From: Scedosporium boydii
Lineage: Eukaryota > Ascomycota > Sordariomycetes > Microascales > Microascaceae
Length of the DNA: 64,000 bases
Direction of reading: 5' to 3'
Assembly (NCBI GenBank): GCA_002221725.1
Contig: NJFT01000026.1
Span: forward strand, 203,342-267,341
Under the pieces are notes generated by a model, which did not search any database, had not been told where the DNA came from, and saw nothing but the letters and a program-made list of their open reading frames with translations. A program made the position numbers and the translations under genes. Each line of letters begins with the position of its first letter. Positions within the stretch are counted from its first letter, which is position 1. This document shows, one piece after another, positions 35,013 through 44,992 of the stretch.

Positions 35013-36604
35013 ATGCGTCGCGCCGCCGTTCTCTCCGCCCTCCTTGCGGCTGTCACAGCCCAGCAAATCGGTACGGAGACTGCAGAGACCCACCCTAAGA
35101 TGTCTTGGTCAAAGTGCTCTTCCGGAGGTAGCTGTACCAAGGTCAACGGTGAGCTGGTACTCGATGCCAATTGGCGGTGGCTCCATGAGGTCGATGGGTA
35201 CGAGAATTGCTATGACGGTAACATCTGGACCGACAAGTGCAGCAGCCCTGAGGAATGCGGTACTAAGTGCGCTGTGGATGGTGCTGATTATACCGGAACT
35301 GTAAGTGTCTACTATCGATGTTTTTTACCATCGGGATGATAGTTTGCGGCGGTTAACACCTCGATTGTAGTACGGTGCTTCCGCGAGCGGTGACGCCCTT
35401 ACCCTCAAATTCGTCACTAAGCACGAGTACGGTGCCAATGTTGGCTCGCGTCTCTATCTCATGGAGAACACCGACAGGTATCAGATGTTCACTCTTCTCG
35501 GCAATGAGTTTACCTTTGATGTCGATATGTCTAAGCTCGGATGTGGTCTAAACGGGGCCCTTTACTTTGTCTCTGTAAGTTTTCTATCCTAAGTTCCCGG
35601 CATGGATATCTCTGTGTTAGTGAGGTTTCATAAATTCTAATGCCTCCCACCCGCAGATGGATGCCGACGGTGGCAAAGCCAAGTACTCCAGCAACAAGGC
35701 GGGCGCCAAGTATGGAACCGGTTACTGCGACGCCCAATGCCCCCGTGATCTCAAGTTTATCAACGGCAAGGGCAATATCAATGGCTGGAACCCATCCGAC
35801 AACGACCAGAACGCCGGCGTCGGCGAGATGGGATCGTGCTGTTCCGAGATGGACATCTGGGAGGCTAACTCCATCTCCACGGCCTACACGCCGCACCCGT
35901 GCACGACCGTCGGCCAGCACATGTGTACCGGCGATTCCTGCGGTGGAACGTACTCCGACGACCGCTACGGTGGTACCTGCGATCCTGATGGTTGCGATTT
36001 CAACTCGTACCGTCAAGGTGATCGCGAATTCTACGGCCCTGGTATGACCGTCGATACGAACAAGGTCTTCACCGTCGTGACGCAGTTCATCGAGGAGGGC
36101 GGCCAGCTCTCGGCCATCCGCCGGTTCTACGTTCAGGGCGGCAAAGTCATTCCCAACAGCGAGTCCCTCATCCAAGGGAACCCCGGAAACGAGATCAACG
36201 AGGAGTTCTGCAAGTCGCAAAAGGTGGCGTTTGGCGACGAGGACATTTTCAACCAGAAGGGCGGTCTTGGGCAGTTCACGGAGGCCGTCGCCGGAGAGAT
36301 GGTCCTCGTCATGTCGCTCTGGGACGACCATTATGCTAATATGTTGTGGCTTGATTCTACCTTCCCGACCGATGCTTCTCCTGATAGCCCTGGTAAGGGC
36401 CGTGGGTCTTGCCCTACTAGCTCTGGTGTTCCCGAGGAGGTTGAGGAGGCCCAGGGCAATGACCAGGTTATCTTCTCGTACGTTTCTCTGTTTCTTTTAT
36501 CCCCGAAAATATCTATTCCCTGTGCGGTAGAGTAGATTTGACTAACAAAGTGGTACAGAAACATCAAGTTCGGTCCCATCGGCTCGACTTTCGATCAGCC
36601 ATAA
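35013..36604 (+). CDS. cbh1: GH7 cellobiohydrolase, no cellulose-binding module
   Basis: Four exons: 35013-35300, 35371-35574, 35657-36477 and 36559-36604 (452 aa); all introns GT-AG, in phase. A signal peptide, [16 protein letters not shown], is followed by QQ, the usual mature N-terminus. The GH7 catalytic motif EMDIWEAN gives nucleophile Glu228, Asp230 and acid/base Glu233. Many paired Cys and the tunnel-loop sequences (for example [18 protein letters not shown]) point to a reducing-end cellobiohydrolase (CBHI) and not an endoglucanase. The enzyme releases cellobiose processively from crystalline cellulose outside the cell. The protein stops right after the catalytic domain ([11 protein letters not shown]), so there is no linker or CBM1. 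Expression is probably inducible and glucose-repressed, as in the family. Confidence 0.95.
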
Positions 36605-37117
36605 AGTGCTAGATATTGAAACTAGGGGATATAGTAAGACGAGATCAGACTGCGATTGGGGATATTGTACATGATGCTCATGGCTCATCGGGATAGACGG
36701 CATTACTCTCTGCATGGAACCTCTCTCTGTTTTCATTTCAATAGAATTCCTAGAAAAGATTATCCTCAGAGCCTTTTTTTACTGATATACATCTTCATTC
36801 CTCTCACCCATAATGCAAGGTCCCAATTCAGATACCGGGCAGTGAGAGGTACGAGATGCCCTTGCCTACCCGAGGTCTACCTATTTAGATCCAGAACGAT
36901 TTCATTCTAACACTTGAAGACAAGTATGCAATTTTGGCGGGGTGGCAGTTGCTGGCCGTTCTTTTCTTCCCTGTTGCGTCTAGATGCTAGAGTATATAGT
37001 ACAGTGATATGAGAACAACATCTATGATATGGTACATGGAGCACCTTGTACAGACAAGGCGCAAATTGGTGGTACATGTCGTGGATTCCTCTTCGATACC
37101 GCGGTTGGAATTCGCGC
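36605..37117. other. Convergent intergenic region
   Basis: The 3' flanks of the cellulase (+) and the EngB-like GTPase gene (-). No other feature seen. Confidence 0.6.
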
Positions 37118-38197
37118 TTAGCTCGCGCCCTTCACCGGAATAGAATCCCAAGATATCGTCTTCCCGACCCACGGTTCCGGAGCCGGCTCCTCCTTCTTCT
37201 TTTCCGCCTCTTCGCCCAAAAGTCCAGCCAGCTTCAGCACAGCAATCCTCGCACCACCCATCCCCGCCTCTTCTCTCGTAGGGGTCTTTTTCAACTTCCC
37301 CCTCTTAACGAACCCACCGTCAGCCATGCCCGCCGCTGTGACACAAAAATCTGGAGTCCAGTCCCCCTTGGGCCAGCTCTTCCTCGGCGGCTCCTCAAGC
37401 AACTCCCTCACCTGCTCGCACCTCTCCACACATGTCTTCAACCATTTGTCCTCCCCGCACCTATCGGCCCTCGTCAAAAAGATCGCCGTCTTCTTCCCGT
37501 GATGCGCAAGGAACTCTAACACCTCGACGTCCCATTTCGTAAGCGGAATATCGCTCCTCAAGAGCAAAACCACGCCTTTCAGCATCGTCCGCCTCTCGAG
37601 GTACTCCTCGATCTGCTTGCCCCATTCTTTGACGCTGTTGAATCCGTAACCCGGCGTATCCATGAGCACGAGACTCCGTAATAAATCCATCTTATTCGTT
37701 GTCTTGGCATTCTTATTCTTAATGACCTTCCGCTTAACGATGGGTCCTGTGGCGTAGGCATTCATCTCCCGCGTGCTCCCCGGGCGAGAACTACTCCTCG
37801 CGAGGTTCATACCCAACAAGGCATTGATAAACGTAGATTTTCCCGCGTTCGAGCAGCCCAGGACGCATATTTCGGGGACGTAGTAGTTGACTTGGTGGCT
37901 GCGCCAGTCCACGGCGGAGTATATGAAGTTCGGCTTCTGCTTGAGGAAGAAGTCGGAAGCGGTTCGCAGATCTGCGGGGGCAGCGTCGAAGGTGGGCGTC
38001 GGAAGGGCGAAGGGATTGGGGGGTGGCGCGAGGTTGATGCTTGGCGAGGCCCAGAGGCCGAGGAGGGATTCACGCGCTGGAGGCGGCGCTGTTGAGTAGC
38101 TGCGTGTGTGACACGGTGGTGAGAGGAGGCGCGTTATGAGGAGGGAGCAGAGAGAGTGTGGGATCGCGAGGAGGTCGCGCGGCTGTCGGAGAGACAT
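37118..38197 (-). CDS. EngB/YihA-type mitochondrial GTP-binding protein
   Basis: Intronless, 359 aa. GTPase motifs: G1 GCSNAGKST (about 113-121), G3 DTPGYG (about 178-183) and G4 TRAD (about 243-246). The conserved FIYSAVDWRSHQV precedes G1, and LLRSDIPLTKWD follows G3, as in EngB. Bacterial EngB helps late assembly of the large ribosomal subunit. The fungal protein has an N-terminal extension of about 85 residues rich in Arg, Ser and Leu with few acids, which looks like a mitochondrial presequence, so a mitoribosome assembly role is inferred. The C-terminal part after about residue 300 is a Lys/Glu-rich extension not present in bacteria. Confidence 0.9.
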   Translation of the reverse strand: MSLRQPRDLLAIPHSLCSLLITRLLSPPCHTRSYSTAPPPARESLLGLWASPSINLAPPPNPFALPTPTFDAAPADLRTASDFFLKQKPNFIYSAVDWRSHQVNYYVPEICVLGCSNAGKSTFINALLGMNLARSSSRPGSTREMNAYATGPIVKRKVIKNKNAKTTNKMDLLRSLVLMDTPGYGFNSVKEWGKQIEEYLERRTMLKGVVLLLRSDIPLTKWDVEVLEFLAHHGKKTAIFLTRADRCGEDKWLKTCVERCEQVRELLEEPPRKSWPKGDWTPDFCVTAAGMADGGFVKRGKLKKTPTREEAGMGGARIAVLKLAGLLGEEAEKKKEEPAPEPWVGKTISWDSIPVKGAS

Positions 38198-38436
38198 TTT
38201 GTTGGTGTTGAGCTATCTGTGAGGCATAGTTGGAGTTGAGCAAGACTGATTTCGAGAGGTCTGAGGAAGCGGATTTCGCGAGCTTGGAGAAAAGTTGATG
38301 CTGGTGAGGCACAGTGTGAAGATTCTCTTCTCACACCTCTCGATTAGAACACGCGGGAAGAATCTCGGCAAATCGGAGGAGGGAATACCTCCTTATTGCC
38401 GAATATGACCCAACCCATTCATCAAATCACAAGAGA

Positions 38437-38518
38437 TCTTCCTTGGTCTAGTGGTCAGGATACCTGCTTGTCATAGAACAATTCGCAGGTGGCCGGGGTT
38501 CGATTCCCCGAGGGAGAG
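38437..38518 (+). tRNA. tRNA-Asp (GTC) with a 10-nt intron
   Basis: The cloverleaf can be drawn fully. A 7-bp acceptor stem pairs TCTTCCT with AGGGAGA (one G-T), with G38518 as discriminator. The D-arm/A box is TGGTCTAGTGG. The anticodon stem pairs CCTGC with GCAGG, and the T-arm/B box is GGTTCGATTCC. The anticodon loop is TTGTCA + C with anticodon GTC; a 10-nt intron (TAGAACAATT) sits one base 3' of the anticodon, the standard nuclear position. A TTTTTT polymerase III terminator follows at 38522-38527. Confidence 0.92.
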
Positions 38519-38884
38519 TTCTTTTTTGGTATTTTTGTCTCATTTGCCTACCAGTTTTATCCTATATTTTTGTCACCCTCGTCTTGTGGATCACTACCGA
38601 CATTACCACCCCGCCCTTAGGAGATGATTCTTCTCGTGTCTTCGTCTACAATTTTGCTGTGCTGTCGGGTGGTAATGGCTACCTGCGGCATGTCCCCGCA
38701 CTCCGACAATGTCACGTCCAAGTGAAGCGGTCAACCCGATTTCATAAAAAGCAACTGCTCGTAGAAACGATCTATTCCTGCAGATATATACTGAAGAAAG
38801 GAAAGATGGCTACTTGGATGTCAATTGAATATTCCAAACTTTTAATAGATGGCTTCCACACATTAACCCCCCAACAATCTCCAC
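38519..38884. other. Intergenic region between tRNA-Asp and MET10
   Basis: Begins with the polymerase III terminator of the tRNA. The remainder is the probable 3' UTR of the MET10 gene, which is transcribed toward it. No gene seen. Confidence 0.6.
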
Positions 38885-41800
38885 TTAGTACACCTCGAGG
38901 ACATATCGTCCCTCCTCCTTCAACTTCTCAATCTCCTTCCTAGAATCAACCTTGCGACCCCTCACCTTCGCTTCCTCACGAATAGCCTCCTCCAAAACCT
39001 CCGTCACATCAGGCACGGGCCAGGTAGGACCGCAGAGGTAGAAAGATCCGCTCTCGGTGATGTAAGCCTTGACGATATCCCGCATGGTCTGACGCATGCG
39101 ATCCTGAATATAAATCTTCTGCGGCTGGTCTCGCGAGAAAGCCGCGCCAAGCAGCGTGATGACGCCCGCGTCGAGGTACGCCTCCCACTCCTCTCCGTAG
39201 AGGTACTCCTCGCGCTGGTGACGCGAACCGAGGTACAAGAGGATGGAGCCGATCTCCTTGCCCTGCGCCTTTTGCATGGCGCGGTACTGCACGAAGGCGC
39301 GGAAGGGAGCAAGACCGGTACCGAGACCCGCCATGATGAGGGGCGCGGTGTCGTCCGTGGGGAGCTTCATGACCGAAGGCTTCACGGACACGGTGACCTT
39401 GGCACCTGGTCGGAGGCGATGGAGGTAACGGGTGGCCTGGCCGAGGCGCTTGCGACCCTGGGGATCGACCCAGTCGACGACGACGATCATGAGGGTGACG
39501 CTGTTAGGAGTGACGGCCTGCGCCGATGCAATAGAGTACTCGCGCCTCTGAAGAGGGGCGACGATGCTGATGAGATCGTGGAAACTAGGATGAGCGGACT
39601 TGAACTCCTTGAGGATGTCGACGTAGGTGACGGTATCGGTCTCGGAGCGTGCCTTGAACTCCTCGGCACCCTCCTTGCCTCCGAGAGCAGCAAGCTTGGC
39701 CTTCTCGGTCTCGTCAGTGGCGAACTCCGCGAGCGCCTCGTAGAAGCGCTTGGGCACCTTTCCGAGAATGTCGACGTTCTGGATGAGAGACTGGTACACG
39801 GTGCGGGTCTCGTAGACGGTGGGATCCTCGCGGCTGGGCACCTGGACGAGCTCGTCGGGGTTGAGGCCGTAGAAGTTGATGAAGTCTTCGACGTCCTCCT
39901 TGTCGTTCTCGGCGTGGATGCCCAGAGCCTCTCCGATCTTGTAGGTAACGGCCGAATCGCCGAGATCGAACTCGATGTGGAAGATGTTTCGGTCGTAGGC
40001 GGAGGGGGTAAGACGGCGGTTCTCCTTGACAGTGACGGTCGAAGTCTTGACGGGAAGATCGGGTCGCAGGCTGATCTTGGTGTCGTAGGCCTCCTTGAAG
40101 ACGAAGCCCTTGGCAGCGGCCTGCCAGTCGTTCAGGGCAGGCTCTTCCGCCGGCTCCTCCTTCTCGAAAGCAACAAAGCTGAACGGCTTGGCGGCCTCAA
40201 GGAGGCGGGGCGCTGCGGTGCCATCCGGAACCTCACTCCAGGCCTCGGCAACCTCGATCTTACGGAGAGCAGCGTTCACGGTGCTAACCCAGTCTTGGAG
40301 AGAAGCCTGGCTACCCTCGGCGGCGATGAGCTTAGCGATCTCCTCGGGAGAGATATCTGGACGAGCGACCTTGATGAAGGCAAGCTCGAGGAGAAGCCTG
40401 CTGCCCACGGCGTCGTTCTCGAGTTCAGGAGCAAGGGCCGTGTCAAGAGCATACAGATCGATGTTCTTGTCGTGGACTTCCTTGCGGAAGTGAACGGGGA
40501 GGCGCTTCTCAGCATCTTCCTCCTTGAAGTTGGCGAGCTTAATGATGATGTTTCCATCCTGCTTCACGCTCTTCGAAATAGCGAGATCCTTGAGGAGCTT
40601 CTCATCTCCGATGACGGTGACGTCAGCCTCGGTTACCTGGTAGGGAGCCTCAATGGTCTTCTTAGAGCTGCGGATGTCCGTGCGCACAACTCCTCCCTGG
40701 ACAAGACTGTCGTAAGTCTCGTGGACATAGATGTTATCAGTCGACTCCCGGGAGAAGACATTGGCAAGAACAGTGGGGGTGCTGATGACAGCGGAGTCAT
40801 CAAGGTCCCAGAAGGTATACTGGTGGGCCTGGAGAGAGGGTATGACGTCGTCTTCAACAGAGATATCGGTGGTCTTACGAACGACCTCGGTGAAGAAGGC
40901 GGGGGTAAGGAGCGTGGAAGCCGAGTACTTGAACTCTGTCACCTTGGGCTCGGCAGCGAACTTTCCGGAGAAAGTGACGGCCGCGAGAACGTCACCGTAA
41001 AGCGACGACTGGACGGCGACATCGTTCACAGCGAAATCAGAGGCAACCTGTCCCACCACAACAATGTTCTTGGTGGACTCGGGAAGGACCTTGAGGAACT
41101 CCTCCTCGACGAACGGGCGGTAGACCCGGACCTTGACAACGCCGATCCTGGCACCGCTGCTGGCCAGGCTACAGACGATCTGAGTGGCCAACTGCGCCTC
41201 GGTGCTGCCGAAGACGACAAGGACCTGCTCGGCATCCTTGTGTCCCGTGTACTCGAAGAGGTCGTAAGCAGTACCGAGCTCATCGTTGAACTTGTGGAAG
41301 AGCTCAACAACCTTGCCAGAGATGTCGAGCCTCTTGTTGAGAGACGCAACTTCCTTCGAGATCTTAGAGTAAACGTCCGCAATGCCGCTCTCGCTCAAGG
41401 CATCCACCACACGGAGAGTCTCGCGGGGCAGGCGAACACCATCATATACATGAAGGGTAGGGACAAGGCTTGCAAGCAAGGTGGCTAAAATGGAAATGTG
41501 CTGAGTCTCATACGCGGAGAAGCTGGACACAATACCGAGGCCAAGGTCCTCAGCAATCCTGAGGGCGCTGTCATACTCGGTGGTGAGGCCATTATTCGCG
41601 GAGAAGTCGGCCGCCGCGACGTGCGCAACAAGGGGGCTAGAGACTCCATAGAGCAGAGAGACCTGGTCAAGAGCTCCGCGAAGGTGGCGGAGGCTTCCGG
41701 AGGTAGCCAGGAGAGTCTGGGGGATGTGGCGCTTGCTCAAGTCGAAGTCGGGAGAGAAGATGTAGCCGAGAGCAAAGGCGCCGGCACCGGTCCTGGTCTG

Positions 41801-42091
41801 GAGGGGAAGTACGGTGGTGGAGTAGCCGTGGATGTTCTTCTCCTCCTTCGAGGCCCAGTCCTTGGCGGCGACATCGAGGTCGAAGGTGTCGGGGGAGTAG
41901 GAGAAGATCTTGTCAGAAAGCTTGTAGGCGATCTGCTGGATCAGAAGCTGGGCTGTCACATAGGTCGGGCCGGAGATGTGGGACAAGGGGACGGGTTGGC
42001 CAAAGGGGAGAGTCGAGGAAACGGACTTGAAGGTCGCGGACTGAGCGTTAACCTGGACGCCGCCGGCGTCCTCCTGAAGCTTGAAATGCAT
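38885..42091 (-). CDS. met10: Sulfite reductase [NADPH] flavoprotein alpha subunit
   Basis: Intronless, 1068 aa, the usual size for fungal Met10. The N-terminal two-thirds resembles pyruvate-ferredoxin oxidoreductase-like domains (GPTYVTAQLLIQQIAYKLSD, FGSTEAQLATQIVCSLASSG, VRVYRPFVEEEFLKVLP). The C-terminal third is the FAD/NADPH reductase module: the FAD motif RREYSIAS (about 846-853), the NADPH motif GLGTGLAPFRAF (about 920) and YLCGP (about 1016). The enzyme passes electrons from NADPH to the sirohaem beta subunit to reduce sulfite to sulfide in sulfur assimilation. The start is set at 42091 (MHFKLQED) because 35 in-frame codons upstream of it look like leader sequence and the ATG sits just before the conserved domain; the upstream ATG at 42196 is less likely. 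Confidence 0.95.
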   Translation of the reverse strand: MHFKLQEDAGGVQVNAQSATFKSVSSTLPFGQPVPLSHISGPTYVTAQLLIQQIAYKLSDKIFSYSPDTFDLDVAAKDWASKEEKNIHGYSTTVLPLQTRTGAGAFALGYIFSPDFDLSKRHIPQTLLATSGSLRHLRGALDQVSLLYGVSSPLVAHVAAADFSANNGLTTEYDSALRIAEDLGLGIVSSFSAYETQHISILATLLASLVPTLHVYDGVRLPRETLRVVDALSESGIADVYSKISKEVASLNKRLDISGKVVELFHKFNDELGTAYDLFEYTGHKDAEQVLVVFGSTEAQLATQIVCSLASSGARIGVVKVRVYRPFVEEEFLKVLPESTKNIVVVGQVASDFAVNDVAVQSSLYGDVLAAVTFSGKFAAEPKVTEFKYSASTLLTPAFFTEVVRKTTDISVEDDVIPSLQAHQYTFWDLDDSAVISTPTVLANVFSRESTDNIYVHETYDSLVQGGVVRTDIRSSKKTIEAPYQVTEADVTVIGDEKLLKDLAISKSVKQDGNIIIKLANFKEEDAEKRLPVHFRKEVHDKNIDLYALDTALAPELENDAVGSRLLLELAFIKVARPDISPEEIAKLIAAEGSQASLQDWVSTVNAALRKIEVAEAWSEVPDGTAAPRLLEAAKPFSFVAFEKEEPAEEPALNDWQAAAKGFVFKEAYDTKISLRPDLPVKTSTVTVKENRRLTPSAYDRNIFHIEFDLGDSAVTYKIGEALGIHAENDKEDVEDFINFYGLNPDELVQVPSREDPTVYETRTVYQSLIQNVDILGKVPKRFYEALAEFATDETEKAKLAALGGKEGAEEFKARSETDTVTYVDILKEFKSAHPSFHDLISIVAPLQRREYSIASAQAVTPNSVTLMIVVVDWVDPQGRKRLGQATRYLHRLRPGAKVTVSVKPSVMKLPTDDTAPLIMAGLGTGLAPFRAFVQYRAMQKAQGKEIGSILLYLGSRHQREEYLYGEEWEAYLDAGVITLLGAAFSRDQPQKIYIQDRMRQTMRDIVKAYITESGSFYLCGPTWPVPDVTEVLEEAIREEAKVRGRKVDSRKEIEKLKEEGRYVLEVY

Positions 42092-42917
42092 CTTTAGGTT
42101 GGTCTGCCCCGAACTGTGTGTAAGGTGGGATGTGCTGAAGAGGAGGATATGGAGAGGAAGGAAAAGGCCCAGTGGGAGACCCGGAACCGAGCACAAAACA
42201 AGTCAGACTGGACGACTGAAGCAATCCCCCTACCAAAGCAAGCACTGGCGAAGTAGTCAAGAGAGAAGGGGAATGAGCACTGGTCAGTTCGGAGGAAAGT
42301 AAGAGAAGGAAATGAATGTGATTCCGAGGTATTATTATAAGCTGGCAAAAGACAACGAAACGAAGCACAACCGTTACAAGCTCAACAACGTACGCCCGAG
42401 ACCCGGCCACAATCCGTTTCCGACTCCCGTCCCGACTTCCTTCTTCACGCTGGGAAACTTTTTTTTTCCTTTGAAATCACCGCAAATCCAGGTCAACATT
42501 GCTTCAGAGTCCGCTTGAGACGAGATCACGCAATCGGGCGCTAAACCCAATTGGGGAATTTCGAGGAAGGGACCCTGACAGCCAAAAGTGGCAATTAAAT
42601 ACAGCCTCTGATTGGCTGAAATATGTATGAGTAATCGTTTTGATTATCAAACCTCCGAGCACGCAATCGCCTTGTGGGGGAACACCACCGTTGGCGCGGG
42701 ATTGTGGATGAGTACGAGTGACTTCGTACTTCTTAAGGAGAAGGAGTGCGCGACACAGGAAGCATGAAAGTCGAGGTGGGAAACAGCGGTGGTGTTTCGG
42801 AGAGTTGAGGCATGTGCTTTCCTTTCCGCCCACGTACTGGACTAAATCATCAATCATATCTCTATTTTTGGAGGGCATTGAGCCTTGTGTCCGATGACCG
42901 ACTCTATATCCAACTCA
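42092..42917. promoter_or_regulatory. MET10 promoter and leader, and AlkB-like gene 3' flank
   Basis: MET10 and the AlkB-like gene are tandem on the minus strand. The gap contains a CCAAT box on the minus strand at about 42608-42613 and a TACGAAG-type motif near 42720-42731. I do not see a convincing sulfur-regulator (CYS3/MetR) palindrome. Confidence 0.45.
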
Positions 42918-44032
42918 TCAGTCTTTCATCTGCCTCACGTTCAGATTTATCCTCTTATTCTGGATCCAGCCCTTCCATCCTTCACACTTTCCGTCCTCCG
43001 CCGGCCAGTCAGCCAGGAAGTCCGGGCACGTCCCTTTTAGCACCTTCGGCACCCCGTGCCACGCATATCTAGACTCTTGCGTCATGTAAATCGCATCACC
43101 GGATTGGATTCGTAGAATCAAGTAGTGCAATCCCTCCTCTGCATCCCAATCCGACCCGTCCTCTTTCTTGGCCGGTTCCTTCATATCATTAGGCGTAATC
43201 ATGAATAGCCCGTCACACCCCATACTAAGACTAATTAGCCCCTTGTCCGTCCTCTCACTCACGTCACGGTGGAGCATCATCGTGTCTCCTGGTGTATAAA
43301 AGTTCACAATCGCAGCCTGCGCGACCGTTTCTGGGAATAAACTTTCCAAGAATCCCGCGAGATCGAGAGGGAAGGATGGCGGTTCTTCGCCTGGATAAAC
43401 GCGATTCGTCCAATCGTACTGGCCGCCGAGGGTCACCCAGTGGAGACGACGTTCCATAACTTGCTTGATGGTCAAAGGTTTGTGGACCGTGGGGTCCTTG
43501 GGTTCGAAGCGGATAGAGGAGTCTGGGGGATAGGCAAAGAAGGACCCCGCTTCTGGGGATGATGATCCGTCTTGAGGATAAGGAAGATCATAATGAAGAT
43601 GGAGGTTGGTTTGGTGCTTGGGGTTACTGAGATCTCTATGGATCAGCCGGGAAAGAAGAGTTTGCTGCACTTCAGGGCTGAGGAGATTGGGGATGATGAG
43701 AAGACCTGCTATTCGTTTCAGCAACGTGAATTTGAGGACGAGCCAAGGAGGCTAGACTGACCTGGAAGCAAAGGGTGATAGTATATTGGGGTATCTACCA
43801 GATCTTGCGATTCTGTCGAGATGTCCAGGTGAGAGTAAGCCTTGGATAATTGAGTGCCTGTTATTGCGCCGGCCTGCCGGAGGCGGGGTAGATGGTTTGA
43901 TGACCTCGGATCTATGATCATAGAACTCGACAAGAGTTCCTTCTGTTCCGCTCTAGAGATGCCTTTCCATATAGACCTCGACCAGTCGGCTGGCTGCTCA
44001 TGGGCATCCAGCTCTGTAAGATCCAGCGTCAT
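42918..44032 (-). CDS. AlkB-family 2-oxoglutarate/Fe(II) dioxygenase (ALKBH1-like)
   Basis: Two exons, 44032-43762 and 43705-42918, with a short 56-nt intron (GTCAGT...CAG) in phase (352 aa). The join restores HPLLPGLLIIPNLLSPEVQQ, and HRDLSNP follows. The Fe(II) ligands are visible: HRD (His236, Asp238) in TMMLHRDVSE, and His307 in RYAWHGVP. The 2-oxoglutarate-binding R-x5-R is Arg342...Arg348 near the C-terminus (RINLNVRQM). Family members remove methyl groups from nucleic acids oxidatively; ALKBH1-type proteins act on DNA or tRNA, so the exact substrate is open. Divergent from CDK1 across 960 bp. Confidence 0.92.
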
Positions 44033-44992
44033 GGTGGGGTTGTGGGGATTGCGACTCGAAGAACCCTGGCCGATGTCGCGCAGGACCCTGGGACTCCTCG
44101 GATGGAGGTCACTTGAAGAATGAAGGAGCTGAAATTGGAAGATGGCCCAGGGACTTACAAAGAGTCACAATTGTAGGCTTGAAGATATTAAGCTGCCGTG
44201 TCCAAAATGCTAGTGTTGCAACTAAAGGCACAAATTTCATGGGCCCATACTTTGTGACCTTGGCTCGCTCCTCCCCAGATTGTTCCTAGATTCTTTTACA
44301 CGCCCCCTGTCAGCCTATCAACAATTCCTTATCGATAAGATGAACCCCGCGCCACACACACACGAGACGCGGTCCGTTGCTCAGCTGCGGTGGTGCACAC
44401 GCTTTAATTGTTTTTATCAACATTAAATCGAGGCTCAGTGCTGTCATAGGCCACAGCAGCCTCTGATTCCAGCAGTTCTAGTGGGTACAAAGTAAACAAA
44501 ATCACTGGGCTGAAATTTCCATGAAGGCCAACCCTGGCTTCTCTGCATCCTCGAAACCTCACCTGCATTCTCCCACTGACTTCCCAGCTAGGTGGTTCAC
44601 AAGAGACAGGATTGAGGCTCTGCATGAAGCTAGCACTTATTTCTCTTTGAAGATAATAATTGTTATCTTCTCTTTTCTTCCTCCCCACCTCTTGTCTCTC
44701 CCTTCTTCAGTGTCACGTCCTCTCTTTGACGGCCACGGTTCCGACCACGACCACAGCCACGACCGCAATTCTGCCCCTCATTTCGGCCACAGAATCTCCC
44801 TTGCATCCACTGGAGCAGCACGACAGCTCCAGGTGCTTGTGTTCGAGTCGCCCCCCGAATTCGAGTCTCGTGTCCCTCGTTGAGCCACTGGGCACACTGG
44901 ATCAGTATTCCCAAACGTCTTTGGTTTCATTTACCTCTCAATTCGAACAGTGAAATATAACAGAGCGAAAAAAGCTCATCCCGACCGAAACC
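44033..44992. promoter_or_regulatory. Divergent promoter region, AlkB-like gene and CDK1
   Basis: A 960-bp gap between two divergent start codons. The half nearer CDK1 (about 44640-44990) is C/T-rich on the sense strand, as in highly expressed fungal genes with long leaders. No gene seen. Confidence 0.55.

Noticed and set aside
39218..41488. A 756-codon open frame on the + strand
   Set aside because: It lies wholly antisense to MET10, and its Leu/Val/Glu/Gly-rich sequence is the mirror of that gene's strongly biased codons. It has no family signature.
42092..42196. Upstream in-frame extension of MET10
   Set aside because: The 35 codons encode Leu/Ser/Pro/His-rich sequence unlike any Met10 N-terminus; the downstream ATG fits the family.
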